DNA of 64,000 bases from Papilionanthe hookeriana x Papilionanthe teres (GCA_022702705.1 CM040434.1:58205974-58269973), one strand, 5' to 3'; positions 12,488 to 26,045 are shown, counted from the stretch's first letter. Numbers and translations: made by a program. Notes: generated by a model from the letters alone, not told the origin.

Positions 12488-14616
12488 GGATTACTTAAAT
12501 AGAACTTTGATCCAAGAGGAATTATTTATTTGGCTCACGGTGTGAAAAAAATCGCTTTATGAGAGGCAACCCATAGTTATCAGTGTGCTTTGATTTAGTA
12601 TGCTTGAAAGTCTTGATTGTTAGTGTTGTATTGTGTTTGCTTTAGTGTGGATTCATAAGTTTGATTGTTGCTTGGTGGATGTTTGGATTGTTTGTAGTTT
12701 GATTTTATCTTTGTGTGTCATGAGGGAGGTGATTCATTAACTTCTTATTATGAATAGACTTGTATGTTCTCCTGTAGTAATTCGATTTACGAGTCCACTA
12801 CAACTCGGGTCTTACCCTGACTTGAGTTTTACATGAGACATCAAGAATTTAAACAGTGACTAATCCATCTCAGTTTTATTACTTCCTTTCTCTGACTTTG
12901 ATTTCATTTGGTAGGAGTCGCGAACCTATTTGATGAATAACATTAGGATGATCTTTACACTACGATTTATAACTGTTAGAGGTGCTTAATTAAGGGGATT
13001 AGATGATTCCTGAGATTTGTGCCTAGGAGCCAATATATCAAGAATAATCTTATCTTTGGGATTATAATCTATGAAATCATTTTAAGATGAACCTAATTTA
13101 TTAGTGTAGTGATTCCGTTAGAAATTGGAGGTAAGTAGTGAGATGTGATGAGTTAATGGAAGAATTGACCTCATTTATTATGTGTGTTTATGTTGGTGTT
13201 ACAATTTTAAATAAGACTTGAAGAACATTTTCATATTCCCTTACTGATACCTATTATGTTAGTTAAACTTTTATTTAGTGAATTTCATTCTGGCATGATT
13301 AGTTTAGATTTACTTTTTGTTGCATATTATTCTGTCATGATTAATACTTGTAGATGTTTTTTATAGATTTTTGTGGTAGATAGAATTTCTGAACTACTTT
13401 TTTCCTGCTTATATTTTCTGTATTGAATGCTACATATGTTAAAAATTAAGTTTAGGGGTGGGAAGAAAAATAAAATTTTAAAGTTAGTATACTTCCTTTT
13501 ATTGTGACTTTATTGCAATCATGTTTTAGGCTAGATTTACTTTCTCCTGCAATCATTCTATCCTGATTATGCATGTATATGAATTTGATAGGACGTTATA
13601 GTAATAAGTAGATTCAACATTTACTTTTTCATCCTGCTACATTTTATGGAATTAATTGCAAAATATTTAAAAATTTATTGGGGGAGAAAGAAAAATAACT
13701 TTCAAAGTTAAACTTTATTTATCCTCAATAACATGTATTTAGTTTGATATCACATTTAAAATGACTTGTGGCATGTGGTGTTATCTTTAGGTTACTATAA
13801 TTTTGATTTTAGGAATGTTAGAAAATAACTTAGTTGAAATCTTATGTGATGAAATTGTTCTAGAGTTAAGATATTTTGTAGGAAACATTAGGAAAATAAT
13901 TTTATTATTTATGGAAGAAAGGAGTTGAATATTTGAAAAGCTAAAATTCTTAGATTTATACTTAATAAGAATTGAGCCTTTATTGAAACCTTTTTTCAAA
14001 CTAATACTTACACTTTTAAAATGTGAGGGAAAGTTTTGAGTTTTGGACTTTAGAAAGGGGATAGTGAAATTCAAAATCATTGAAGGTCTATCCAAATATA
14101 GTAATTCTCACAAAAAAAAGAGAAAAAAAAGGGGATTGAAGATGATCCCAAAAGAAAGAAAAAAAAAGAAAGAAAAGAAAAAGAAAAGTAAAAAAGAAAA
14201 TATGTGAGAAGAAGCTTGAGGAGAAGCCTAATCAAAAATTGGTTTCACTTGAATCTTTTTAAATGAAAATACTTAAAAAAAATCCTAAGTTTGTTCTTAT
14301 TTCAAAAGGTATTGGTCAAATTGGTATAGATAAGGTGCTTAAATTATACTTTTATACTTTCTTTGAATCTTTAGTTTGATAAGTTTCAATAACTTTTGAG
14401 GTAAATAGAAAATCAAGATTCCTAAGTTGAATATGAGATATTTTTACACTCTAGTCCTAGGTTGATTTGCTAGAGTTTCTCATATGTTATACTATAATAT
14501 TTCTGAGATAAAATTATAGGAAACTCTACAGAAACCCACAACTACAAGTCAACATATTTGGTTTTTACAGTTATAGTGTTACTTAAGGACAAGTAACAGT
14601 TAAGTTTGGGGGATCT
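12488..14616 (+). other. 3' non-coding internal region of element B with polypurine tract
   Basis: About 2.1 kb without recognisable coding sequence. It contains a long purine-rich run (14110-14205) and ends with TTAAGTTTGGGGGATCT immediately before the 3' LTR; GTTTGGGGGA is the polypurine tract used to prime plus-strand synthesis. Much of it (about 12590-13790) reappears in reverse complement at 16437-17690 inside element C. Confidence 0.75.
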
Positions 14617-16435
14617 TGATACGCCTAAAAAATATTTTTTTTTTCATATACTTTTTACGCTTAATTTTAATGATATTACACTTTAAAGGAAGGTATTTTG
14701 TATGTTTTTTGGTTTTAGGTACAAGAAATGGCTTTTGGAGAAAAAGAAGCAAGTACGTTGCAAATTGAAGCAAAAATGATCAAAAAAAGAAAATTTTGGC
14801 CTGGCACATTTTGATAAGTCTTTCTTTGCTTAATTTCTTTTACACTTCTTTCATATTTTTGAATGAGATTACACTTTAAAGAAAGGTTGTTTTATGCTTA
14901 TTTTGTATGGCTATCTGTTAGGAACGCAACACAAATGAAACGGGGCGAATCAGAGCTGAAACGGAGCAAAATGGAGCAAAATGGTGGAGTTGCGCAGTAC
15001 CAATGCCGGACAGCGCCCTATCCGGCTCTGGACCGCGACAAAAGATAGAGAACGATGAAAATAAGTGGAAAATGGCGTCAGATAGTGCCCGATAGGGCGC
15101 CGAACTGCGCCTAAACAATTTGGACGCAATTTTGGACTGTTAGGGGCCGAGATTCAACGTATTTGGACGCTTTTTGAAAGGTTTCTTGTGGCAACTCTTC
15201 AAACTTCGTCCCTATATTTTAAAAGAATGATTTTAGGTTAGAAAATTTGTGAGGGGATTTTGAGAAAATTTGTAAGGGTTTGTTCTAGCATTGCATGGAT
15301 TAGCAGGAGACTTTATGGGAGAGATTTTCATCTTTCTTTTAAAGGGAAAAGGTAAGTATTGTGTTCTTCATTTTCTTATGATTTTGTAAACACTTATTCT
15401 ATGGATTTTCTTTGAAATGAGCTTTTTAATTGTGCTTTCTTTGTGCTTTGTGATGTCTTTCTCTTATTCTTTCTTCTTATTTGGAAATAGTGTCATAAGA
15501 AGATTATTCCATTATTTTTATTTTACTTTTCTTTTGCAATGAGTAGGATTCATTTTTAGGACATTGTGATGCATGTTAGAAGTGGATTTAATTATAAATG
15601 TGATGGTTTTTACTTGTACTTTATTTACATTACAATAAGGGCCCATTGTACTGTTAAAATTTGTTGTAATTGCATTGTCCCAAAAGGGTGGTGTAATTCT
15701 CAACAAAGTGGAACTACATTCAATGTCCATGAATGAGTTACGTGGTTCATCGGGGTCGAGTGCAAATTAATAGAGAAATTTGGTTTGATGGGCGTAGAAT
15801 TGGAGATTTTAGGGTGACTGACTAAAATCTCTAATTTGGTCCTAGTGTTTGGAAACTAAAGCGAGATTTATCCTTCAGGTGAAGGGAAGTGGGAGCTTTG
15901 GAGTGAGAGCCAGTATCCTCCCAGCTTAACCGCGAATTTAGGGACTAAACCTAGGATTAACCAATGATCTTTATGCACTCGGAAGAGACTAAAGAATAGG
16001 ATTGTTCCTATTTGGCACATACAATATTTAATGCATCTCATTTTTTTACATTATCCAATTCATTAATTGAGAATAGTAGTTTTTATTATCTCAAAATTCT
16101 TCAAAGCAATTTATCCAAAAAGGGTTATCTTTAGTATTAATATTTTCCTTTAGGAGTAGTTATTAGTTATTTTAAAATTAAGATTTACCTTTAAGAGTAG
16201 TTGTTAAAAAACCACTTATATCGACCTTCCAAACTAAAGTCTAATAGTAGTAGACTAGAATTTGACTAAGGACCTCTTACCTCGCTTCCCTGTGGGATCG
16301 ATAAACGGGATTCCACTAGAGCCCTGTATTACTTGAGCGATATGTATACTTGTGTTTGAAATTGTTACTTTACAAAATCATTATAAATATATAAATCTGG
16401 GTTCATAAAGTTTGCCAATTTAAAAAGTTTCATCA
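14617..16435 (+). mobile_element. 3' LTR of Athila-like element B
   Basis: Starts TGATACGCC directly after the polypurine tract and runs about 1.8 kb. From 15308 onward it matches the 5' LTR remnant (8105-9231). Because it still has the uninterrupted sequence GGAGACTTTATGGG, it documents the insertion site of Tat copy 0. The exact 3' boundary (about 16433-16438) is uncertain because LTR end and flank blend. Confidence 0.8.
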
Positions 16436-17801
16436 CAGCACATGCCACAAGTCATTTTAATAGTGATATCAAATTAAATACAGGCTACAGAGGACAAATA
16501 AAGTTACATTTTAAAATTTTTTCTTCCCCTAAACTTGAATTTTAAAATATTTTGCAATTAATTCTATAAAATGTAGCAGGAAGAAATAGTGAAACCTGAA
16601 TCTACTAACTACTACGACGTTCTATCAAATTCATATACATGCATAATCATGATAGAATGACTGCAAAAGAAAGTAAAGCTAGCCTAAATCACGCTTGCAA
16701 TAATATTATACTAAAAGGAAGTATACTCACTTTAAAATATATTTTTCTTTCTACCCCCAAACTTAATTTTTAACATATATAACATTTAATACAGAAAATA
16801 TAAACAGGAAGAAAATGGTTTAGAAATTCTATCTACCACAAATGTCTATCAAAAGCATCTACAATTATTCATCAGGACATAACAATAGGCAGCATAAACT
16901 AAATTTAAACTAATCATGCAAGAATGAAATTTAGTAAATAAAAATTTAACGAGCATAGCAGGTATTAGCATAGGAATATAAAAATGTTCTTCAAGTCTTA
17001 TATAAAGTTGTAACATACAAACAAACACACATGATAAATGAGGTCAATTCTTCCATTAACTCATCACATCTCACTAACTTACTTCCAAATTCTAACGTAA
17101 TCACTACACTGAAAAATTACGTACTTTTTAAATGATTTTATAGATAAGATTATCCTTGATGTATTGGTTCATGTGCACCAATTTCAAGCATCATCTAACC
17201 CCTTTAATTAAGCACCTCTAACAATTATAAATCGTAGTGTAAGATGATCTATAAGTTATTCATCAAATTGGTTCATGACTCCAACCAAATGAAAACAAAG
17301 TCAGAGAAAGGAAATAACAAAATTGAGATGGATTTATCACTGTTCAAATTCATTATGTCTCTTATAAAACTCAAGTCTGGGTAAGACCCAAGTCATAGTG
17401 GACTCGTTAATCCAACTACTACAAGAGAATATATAAGTCCAGCCATAATAAAAGTTAAGGAATCACCTACCTTAAGTAAAGCAAATATCAAATCAAACAA
17501 CTAACAATACAAGCATCTACCAATCAACAATCAAACTGATCAATCCATAATGACACATAAAGATCAATTCAATCCACTAACAATCCAAACATTCACTGAT
17601 CATTAAAAAAGCTGATCAATCCAAACTAAAGCAAACAGAATACAACACTAACAATCAAGACTCTCAAGCATACTAAATCATGTAAAGAAAACATGTAATT
17701 TCCTTCATCTTGAACTTTCAGAGCTTTAGTACAGCTATGAGAATTTCTTGCCTGTCACGATGGTTACCAAGGTTTGTTCCCAAACAACAGTACCAAAAAC
17801 T
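16436..17801 (-). mobile_element. Internal region of element C (reverse strand), non-coding Athila derivative
   Basis: Reverse complement of the 3' non-coding region of B (about 12590-13790): for example GACTCGTTAATCC and the CATGCCACAAGTCATTTTAA block near 16440 mirror 13760-13780. At its right end it meets a primer binding site and LTR directly (17771-17806). The internal region therefore goes from primer site straight to the 3' untranslated part with no gag or pol, as in LARD-type non-autonomous elements. Element B sits at its left edge, so the rest of C lies left of the window. Confidence 0.7.
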
Positions 17802-18268
17802 TGATACAAACCAAATGCTACAAAGTACAATGAATCATGCAAGTATATATGTCGTGTAAGTAGTATACATAATATAGTACGTATATTAATCCCATGGTGA
17901 ACGCGTAATTTTCCAAGGTGAAAATTTCTTGCCTACTAGTTTTGAATCCAACCTGAAGGAACAAAATTTTGTGGTTTTTGAAAAGTCAATAATCATAATT
18001 TTCAAAATATTAATAACTATGCTAATGAGGTGAGGATTTTAAAAGAGTTTTATGATATTGGTCTAATACTCCATAGATAGGTTCTGTAAGAATGAAAATT
18101 TGAATAGGTGATTAAAATAGTAGATTTTAATAAGGAGCAATACTCTTCCTTATCCAGTCTCAAGTGTTTAAGAAAGTTTTGCAATCATCAAGCTTAGTTC
18201 CTTAAATCAAGTGATTAACCTAGAATTATGCTTCTAATAAAGGGATTGTGCAAACCTAGGAACAATTA
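17802..18268 (-). mobile_element. Truncated LTR of element C (reverse strand), left arm of a palindrome
   Basis: Read on the minus strand it ends GTTTGTATCA followed by a TGGTACTGTTGTTTGGGAAC primer-site-like sequence. It is the mirror image of 18301-18415 plus 25463-25819. Only the 3' 470 bp of the LTR is present; the homologous Athila LTR at 51146-52530 is about 1.4 kb. Confidence 0.75.
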
Positions 18269-18410
18269 GGTTAAACCACATTAACTTAGAATAATAGGAA
18301 TATTGTTTCTAGGTTGGTGCAATCCCTTAATTAGAAACATAATCCTAGGTTAATCACTTGATTTGAGGAACTAAACTTGTATTATTGCCAAACTTTCTTA
18401 AGCACCTGAG

Positions 18411-18415
18411 ACTGG
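18411..18415. repeat. Target site duplication ACTGG, left copy
   Basis: ACTGG immediately precedes TGTTGACC. The mirror arm at 18157-18168 (CCTTATCCAGTCTCAAG) shows the empty site GAGACTGGATAAGG, confirming that ACTGG was duplicated. Confidence 0.9.
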
Positions 18416-19980
18416 TGTTGACCTCACTTTTGGTTGAGGTCTAGTCTCTCTTTTGAATAGCCTAGGGTCTAGCCGTAGGACTCTCCTGGTGACTTTCTTA
18501 GAAGACTAGTCATGGAACCCTCCCCATAGAAATTCAAACCTTTTTTAGCTTCACTAGGTGTTTTCATATGCTTCGAGGCCTAACCTCCACCTTTTGCAGG
18601 AATAAGGCAAGCATAAGGAAGCCTAATGGAAGTCTCCTATAGGTGGTCTAACCTTAGGATTTGCCCTGAGGGAGGTTTGGACTTCACCACTCACATGCAC
18701 ACATTCCCCTAAACCTTTGGAAACTCATGTAGATGGTTCTTCTCAACTCTCGCATCAGTGCTAGAATTCGACTAGTACCAATACATAGAGGACCAAATGT
18801 GAGTGACCCTTGGTCCATAACACAATTCAAACCATCTCATGACATTCATCTCAAACCAAGCTTCAATTTTCCAAAATTTCAAAATTTTGGCCCCTAACCT
18901 CCCAAAATGCCTTAAATTACCCAAAATTCTTCAAATTCACCAAAATTCCCCAAAAATCATTCCAAGATATTCCTTACCACTCAAATTGACCATCCATGAC
19001 CAAAAATTCCAAAAGTTCCAAAAATACCCCCTAATACCCTCAAAATACCCAAAATACCCTTTTTGCCCAAAAATCCAAAAAATCCAAAAAAATTCTCAAA
19101 AAAATTCATAAAATCCTAAAAATTCCCAATTTCATTTTATTCAACTACACCATAAGCCAATTTTGTCAATTTAACCCAATTTAAATCAAAAAACTCCAAT
19201 TTGGCCTATGTAGCCCAAAAGTGCCCAAATCAAACCCAATCTTGACCCAATTGACCAAAATCTTGCCCAATTTCAATTCCAAACTTCAATTAAACATCCC
19301 CAATATAAATCTAAACCAAATTCAAGCCCAATGTGACCCACATTTGAATCCAATTCCACTTGAAATCCAAAATCCTCAATTTTGCCTAAATAATCCAAAA
19401 TCCCCTAAATAAACCCAATGTCAATCAATTCCTCCCAAATTTCAATCCCAAACTCTTTATAACACCTCCTTAAACTGAATTGAATAATAAATTGTCCACA
19501 ATTTGAGCTCAAGTCTTACCCAAGTCCATTTTGGACCAAAACCCCCAATTTTGACCCAAATTGAACACATGTCCTAAATCCACCAAATTGACCCTCCAAA
19601 CTTTGTCAAAACCCTTTCATGTCTTCATGAAAAATCTTTGAGACAACCATATCTACACTATTGTTGAAGACCTCTGGACCTCATTCCCACTCTAACTCAA
19701 GATAACTTGACCCAAATCTAATATGGTCCAAAATAATCAAATAATCCTATCCATACCAAAATTGAACTTTCAAATGAGCTCAAAACCACTTTATGTCTTC
19801 ATGAAAGATCTTCATTACAATCATATGGACAATATTTATCAAGGTACTTGGGCTTCATTCAAGCTCTAACCCAAGGTAAGCCAACCCAAACCCAAATGAT
19901 CCTAATTGAACTAATGATTAAAAGCAAACCAAATTAAACCAAAATTAACCAAATTAAACCTCATGGGAGCCCTAAAATAA

Positions 19981-19986
<6 letters not shown>

Positions 19987-20031
<45 letters not shown>

Positions 20032-20488
20032 TAATTTAAAAAAATAAAATAAATAAAATATTTTTTTTTTTAAAAAAATATCCCTCTCTCCCTCATCTCT
20101 CCCTCACCTCTCCCTCACCTCTCCCTCACCCTACACGCCACCCTAAAGTCTACCCACCTCACCTCCTCCTTACCTTCACCATATCTCTCCCTAATCTCTC
20201 CCTCACCTCTCCCTCACTCCTCCTTTGACTCCTAGCCATGAGCCTCCCCCATTAAAAACCACTCACCATCTCATTTTTACACTTACACACTCACTCACTC
20301 ACTCACTCACTTCCTGATTCCCCCCCCCCCCCCAAATTCCTCTCCTAGCCGTGAGCCTCCCTTCCCCTTCTCCTCCTTCTTCCAAGCTAGCCACACTTCA
20401 TCACAACACCCCCAACCTCTCCTAGCCATGAGCTTCAACAAAGGCATCCCCTCTTCAAATTCTTCCATCAACTCCTCCAAAGCTAAGG
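19987..20488 (+). promoter_or_regulatory. Putative LTR promoter, CT-rich leader and splice donor in the solo LTR
   Basis: A TA dinucleotide run (possible TATA region) is followed by CT-rich sequence (CTCTCCCTCACCTCTCCCTC words) and then CTCCAAAGCTAAG|GTAATT at 20487/20488, which resembles a plant 5' splice site. The same order occurs near 27386-27766 and 45778-46163. Promoter role is inferred. Confidence 0.45.
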
Positions 20489-21909
20489 TAATTTTCTTCC
20501 CCTTTCATTTATTCTTTTTTTATGGAAATTTTTGTTTCAAAAATTCTTTTTAAATTCCATCTTCATGTTTAGCCTAAATATTTCACACCTACATGAATTT
20601 TCTTTAAAATACTTCTTCCTTTACAAAGATTTTTAAATTTACATACAAGTCATTTATTTTTTTTATTATTTTTTTTAATCTTCATGTATGCTTTTTAAAT
20701 GTTTCCATGCTTAGGCTTAGGAATTCCTTTTTTATGCAAGGTTATTTAGCTATTTAGTTTTTTAAATCTTTCCATGTTTAGCCTTAGGATTTCTTTTCAT
20801 GCAAATTATCTAATTAGGTTAACTAGTTTTAAATATTTACAAATTTACCAACTAGTTTTTAAATAACTTGAAAATTAAATTTAAAAATTTTAAAAAAGAA
20901 ATAATATAACATAAAGGAAATAAAATAAAAGAGAAAAGAGAAATAAACATAATGATAAAATAAAAATAAGAAGAAAGAAAATGAAATAAAATTTTAAAAT
21001 GACATAATGAAAATAATAATGAACAAATATACTACTAAAATAATTACATAAATTACATATATGTAAATTAATAATATAAATGTAAATAAATTATATGTAC
21101 TAAATAATATATAAATTAATGTTAAATACATTGTAAATAAATTATATACACTAAATAAATAATGTTTATAATAATGTAAATAAAATAATATATAACAAAA
21201 TGTAAAAACATAAGTAATATAATTGTAAATTTAAATAAATTAAATAATATCTTTAATAAATTTTAACTAAAATAAACTATACTAAATTTAAAATAACTAT
21301 ATTAAATTTAACTACTAAAATAACTATACTAAATGTAAATAATATAACCATACTAAATTTAATAACTTTACTAAATAAAAGAACTACACTAAATTTAAAT
21401 AATATAACTACACTATATTAAATTTAATAAATACTACTAAAATATAAATAACTAAATGAATAATAATAAAATATGAATAATAACAATATGTAAATAATAA
21501 AAAATAATGTGATAAGAATAAAATAAATAACTATAAACTTAAATAGATAATGAAAATATAAGAAAATGATAATAATAATAACTAAAATAATAATTGTAAA
21601 TATAAATAAATAATAAAAATAAGTAAATAAAAATGTAATTCTTTTTAAAATAATGCAAATGTAAATATATATGTAAATAATAATTTTGATATATAATAAC
21701 CTAATATAAATGATAATAACTTTAAGAATAATCAAGGAGAGAGAAAATGAAAAGCTTTATAATTAAGTAAATAATAATATAAATGATAAATAAATGATAT
21801 AAATAATAAACTTAAATATACATCTAAATAATAACAATAATAAATTACAAGAAAAATAACTTATAATTTAAATATATTAAATGATAAGATTATAAGGGAT
21901 AATAAAAAT

Positions 21910-21913
<4 letters not shown>

Positions 21914-22001
<88 letters not shown>
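21914..22001. repeat. Compound microsatellite (CA)n(TA)n
   Basis: About 22 CA units followed by about 20 TA units in the AT-rich body of the solo LTR. The same locus is (TA)n only in the 5' LTR (29052-29072) and an inverted CA-TA-TG palindrome in the 3' LTR (47430-47640). Confidence 0.95.
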
Positions 22002-22004
<3 letters not shown>

Positions 22005-25000
22005 AATTGAAAATAATATAAATAATATAAATAAAAAAAAGTAAATAAAATAAAATAAATTGAATTAAACTATATTAAATTAAACAATAATAATTTAAAT
22101 TAAATTAAATTAAATCAATTAAATTAAATTAATAAGAATCGAAAATTAAATTAAATTAAACTAAATAATAATGTAAATAAATAATAAATTAAATTAAAAT
22201 TAAATAAATTGAAGTTACATAAAACCGAAAATAAATAAAAACTAAATAAATAAATTAAATTAAATTAAATAATAATATAAATAAATGATAAATTAAAATA
22301 AATTAAATTAAATTAAATTAAATTAAATTAATTATATTTATTTAAATAATAATAAATAACAATTTAAAATTAAATAATTATAAATAAAATAAATAAATGA
22401 AAACCGAAAAATCAAATTAAATTAAAATTAAATAATAATGTAAATAAATAATAAATTAAATTAAATAAAATAAGTTAAATAAATTAAATTAAATTAAATT
22501 AAGCAATAATGTAAATAAATAATAAATTAAATTAAATTAAATTAAATAAATTAAATCAAGCTAAATTAAAATTAAATAATAATGTAAATAAATAATAAAT
22601 TAAATTAAATAAAATAAGTTAAATAAATTAAATTAAATTAAATTAAGCAATAATGTAAATAAATAATAATTTAAACTAAATTAAATTAAATAAATTAAGT
22701 AATAATAATTAAATGAAAACCAAAAATAATAATTTAAATAAATAAATATTAAGTAATTATAAATTAAAGTAAAATAAAATAAATTAATAACAATTAGTTA
22801 AATAAAATAATTAAATAACAATTGATAACAATTAATTAAATAAAACAAGTAAATAACGATCAAATTAATTAAAGTAAATTAATAACAATTAGTTAAATAA
22901 ATAAATGATAATAAAGTAAATAAATCACAATGAATTAAATAAGATAATAAATTAAATAAATAATAAAGATAATAATAATTTTAATTACAAATTAAAGATA
23001 ATAATTTTAAATAACACGTAATAAATAACAATAATAACATAAAATGATAACACATAACAAAATAAACAATAATAAAATAATAAATAACAATAAAAACATA
23101 TAAATAACATAACAATTACACACAACACAACAATCACAACATACAACAACAATCCGACCACAATACAATACCAACACGATAACAATCAAACCTAGGATAG
23201 GCCTCCTGAGGCATGGTTTATTTTTTCATTTTACAAAGACCCCTAGAAAATCACAACTTGGTGTAAAAAAAACATAATAAGAATACCCTTATGCTTAGTG
23301 AATGCATGGAGTAACCCAAATTTTACCCGATGTCCACATAACCTTCCCAATTCACATTCTAAACTCAAAATTCCTAGTTTCAAAACCAAAACCAAACCAA
23401 ATCCAAATACAAACCAAATCCAAACACAAACTCAATCAAATCTTCCACAAAAAAAAATCACAAACTTTTCACAGCACTCCCATAAGTCCAAATCAAACTA
23501 CCAATTGCCACCAATTCAAATCCAAACTACACCTAAACCCATCTGCCCCAACCTACCCCGAACACCAGTGCTCATTAAGCATAAGGGTATAGGTAGGATG
23601 AGTTGTTAAGCAACATAATAAGTTTAAATGAGCCCGAGGCTTTTCACCAGGCTGTGAAAGGGAAGCATGGACCTGCATCCTTCTCCTGACCTTTTGGATA
23701 CCCTAGAGGTCTATTAAACTTAATATGTCTACTTAACGAAACCATCTTCAATTAAATTGACAAAGTTCACCAAAAAAAAAACATCATAGGACTTGGTAGA
23801 AGACCAGGACATTTACATAGACATCATAGGATCGAGTAGTTATCGTCGTTAGTCCTACTTCTTCCGTTTTCCGGCATGCTTTAATTTCTCGCAAAATTAT
23901 AAACACATACATGCAATGCAATACTAAAGTTTCAGCTGGGAATGACGAGAAGACCCTACCAAGTACGCTTTTATTTTATTGCGATTTATTTTCCCTGCAC
24001 TGTACTTTACTTTTCTTGCATGTTAAACAAGAATGTCACCCTGCATGAAAACTGAAAACCTTTAAGATAGTCAAAAAAATGAAACCCAAAACTAAATTAA
24101 AATCGACACAAGATAAAATTGACCGCCACAACATTCAAAAGATAAAACAACTCAAAATTTAATCACAAATAGAACAACAAAACTACAACTACAACTAAAT
24201 TAAAACGTCTCGTTGGATAATCGGGAATACCTCGGATGATGTAACCCACGTTTTGCTAACGGGATTTCCCACGGTCTAAATGAAAGTGTGGAACTCATTC
24301 AGTTGAGTTTAGCAAATTCATCTGGAGTAAGTGAATCCGATGAAAATAATGGTGTCGGGATGACGGAATCGTGGGATCTTAATCGGTTCTGTTTAATCAA
24401 CTTTAAGATTTATTTTAATTAAATCACTAAAATATTTGGATTCTAAGACTTTTCTAAACCAAAAAACTTCTCTCATCTCCTGATTTTCACCTTCTAAAAC
24501 TGAACCTCTGCAACAACAAAGCAGCTGATGCAATACACCGAGGGCAGCATGATCAAGGATGCGGAAGGACATGTTCGAGAGAGCAAACAGCGGATCTTCA
24601 ACAACAACTCTCTTTTCTTATAAATAAACAACTAGTCATAGGACTTCGAGGTAGTTCGCCTAGTGCGACATAAATCCTCACCTGTTCTTTTAAGCTTTTG
24701 CACAGCCTTGTTGTGCAATATAAGCCCTAACTCGCTTAGGATTCCGAGGTCGTCGTCCGATACGGCGTAAACCCTCCTATCTTTCAGGTCATTTGCATAA
24801 TCAGGTGATTATGTAAATGTAATTCCTATAATTAATCGACAGGATCGAAACTTAAATAAATTCATTTCCAAAATTTAAAGCCCAACCATAGGGTAGTCTG
24901 GGAAGTCATCGAGGTTCTTCTCGAGATCCGTGACATCCCCTACATTTCTTTCCTTTGGATTCCTACCATAATCGTTCCACATTGCGCCTTTCTGCTGTTG

Positions 25001-25462
25001 GATTTCCTACTACCACACTTCGTTGAAAATCCTAACCTTGAATTCATGAAGATAGAAACCCTGATCTAAATCGAGAGTTCTCTCAGGTGACTTCGGCCAT
25101 TTGAGGGGTAATTGACTATAGGGCTTGCCTCATAGGATCTTTAAAGACCCCGGATAATATAAACCCTATTTAATTTTTTTGTATTAAATAGGGAATTTTT
25201 CGATCCACATAAAGGTTCGCGTACTCGTAACGGATGTCATGAATTCTGTAGTTTATTTGATCGAGCGATATCGTCAAGTAGGGTGTCTATTCTTCGGAAT
25301 AGATGCGTTACTTGCGATCTTACGCTCGTTCATTCGAACTGCTAAATGAATAAGATCCGTCCATTCTCATTCTCATATTTTAAAATTTAAAGTTTTTTTT
25401 TCAAAATCAATATACATATACATATACATTAAATTAAATCTTAAACATTTTAGCGGCCGACA

Positions 25463-26045
25463 ACTGGATAAGGAAGAGTATTGCTCCTAATTAAAATATA
25501 CTATTATAATCACCTATTCAAATTTTCATTCTTACAGAACCAATCTATTGAGTACTAGACCAATATCAGAAAACTCTTTTAAAATCCTCACCTCATTAGC
25601 ATAGTTTTTAATATTTTGAAAATTATGATTATTGACTTTTCAAAAACCTCTGAATTTTGTTCCTCCGAATTGGATTCAAAACTAGTAGTCCAGAAATTTT
25701 CACCTTGGAAAATCACGCGTTCATCATCGGATTGATATATGTACTATATTATGTATACTACTTACACGACAAGTATACTTGCATTATTCATTGTGCTTTG
25801 CAGCATTTGGTTTGTATCAAGTTTTTGGCGGCGTTGTTTGGGAACAAACATTGGTCACCAATGTGACAGGAAAGAATTCTCATAACTATACTAAAGCTCT
25901 GAAAGTTCAAGTTGAAAGAAATTACATGTTTTCTTTACATATTATCTTCAATGTTTAATTAGGAAGCACTAAACTTTTAACCACTAGCGACCACTACATT
26001 TTGCAATATTTTTTTTAGATTTTGAAATTACTGTTAGAAAAATAA
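25463..26045 (+). mobile_element. Rest of the forward Athila-like LTR, primer binding site and start of internal region
   Basis: Begins with the second ACTGG target duplication (25463-25467) and continues the LTR interrupted at 18415. The LTR ends GTTTGTATCA at 25819. TGGCGGCGTTGTTTGGGAAC at 25826 is the primer-site position. The internal start to about 25944 mirrors the left palindrome arm; 25945-26045 is unique AT-rich sequence ending at the 25 kb Tat element. Confidence 0.8.

Larger units (their letters stand above)
17680..18415. repeat. Head-to-head inverted LTR palindrome (left arm and start of right arm)
   Basis: Left arm 17680-18268 is an imperfect reverse complement of 18301-18415 joined to 25463-25944, with a spacer of about 32 bp. 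Identity is about 90 percent by eye and extends past the LTR end through the primer site into the first 115 bp of internal sequence. The Tat solo LTR sits within the right arm only. Confidence 0.85.
18416..25462 (+). mobile_element. Giant solo LTR (7,047 bp) of the Tat/Ogre-like family
   Basis: Begins TGTTGACC and ends GGCCGACA, with 5 bp target duplications ACTGG on both sides, so it is a complete LTR without internal region. It is colinear with the LTRs at 26046-32399 and about 44436-51116. Order of parts: unique start with LTR-specific sequence (18416-18840); C/A-rich region with CCAAAATT words (18840-19970); TA repeat (about 19987-20030); CT-rich leader (20070-20480); very AT-rich body (about 20850-23160); CCAAA-type degenerate repeats (23385-23450); and a conserved 3' 1.7 kb. 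A solo LTR arises by recombination between the two LTRs of one element. Plant LTRs over 5 kb are typical of Ogre-type elements. Confidence 0.9.

Noticed and set aside
23298..23609. Pro/Asn/Gln-rich ORFs in the LTR (also 30181-30474 and 48903-49238)
   Set aside because: Product of CCAAA-type degenerate repeats; both forward frames are equally open and no Kozak or domain evidence exists.
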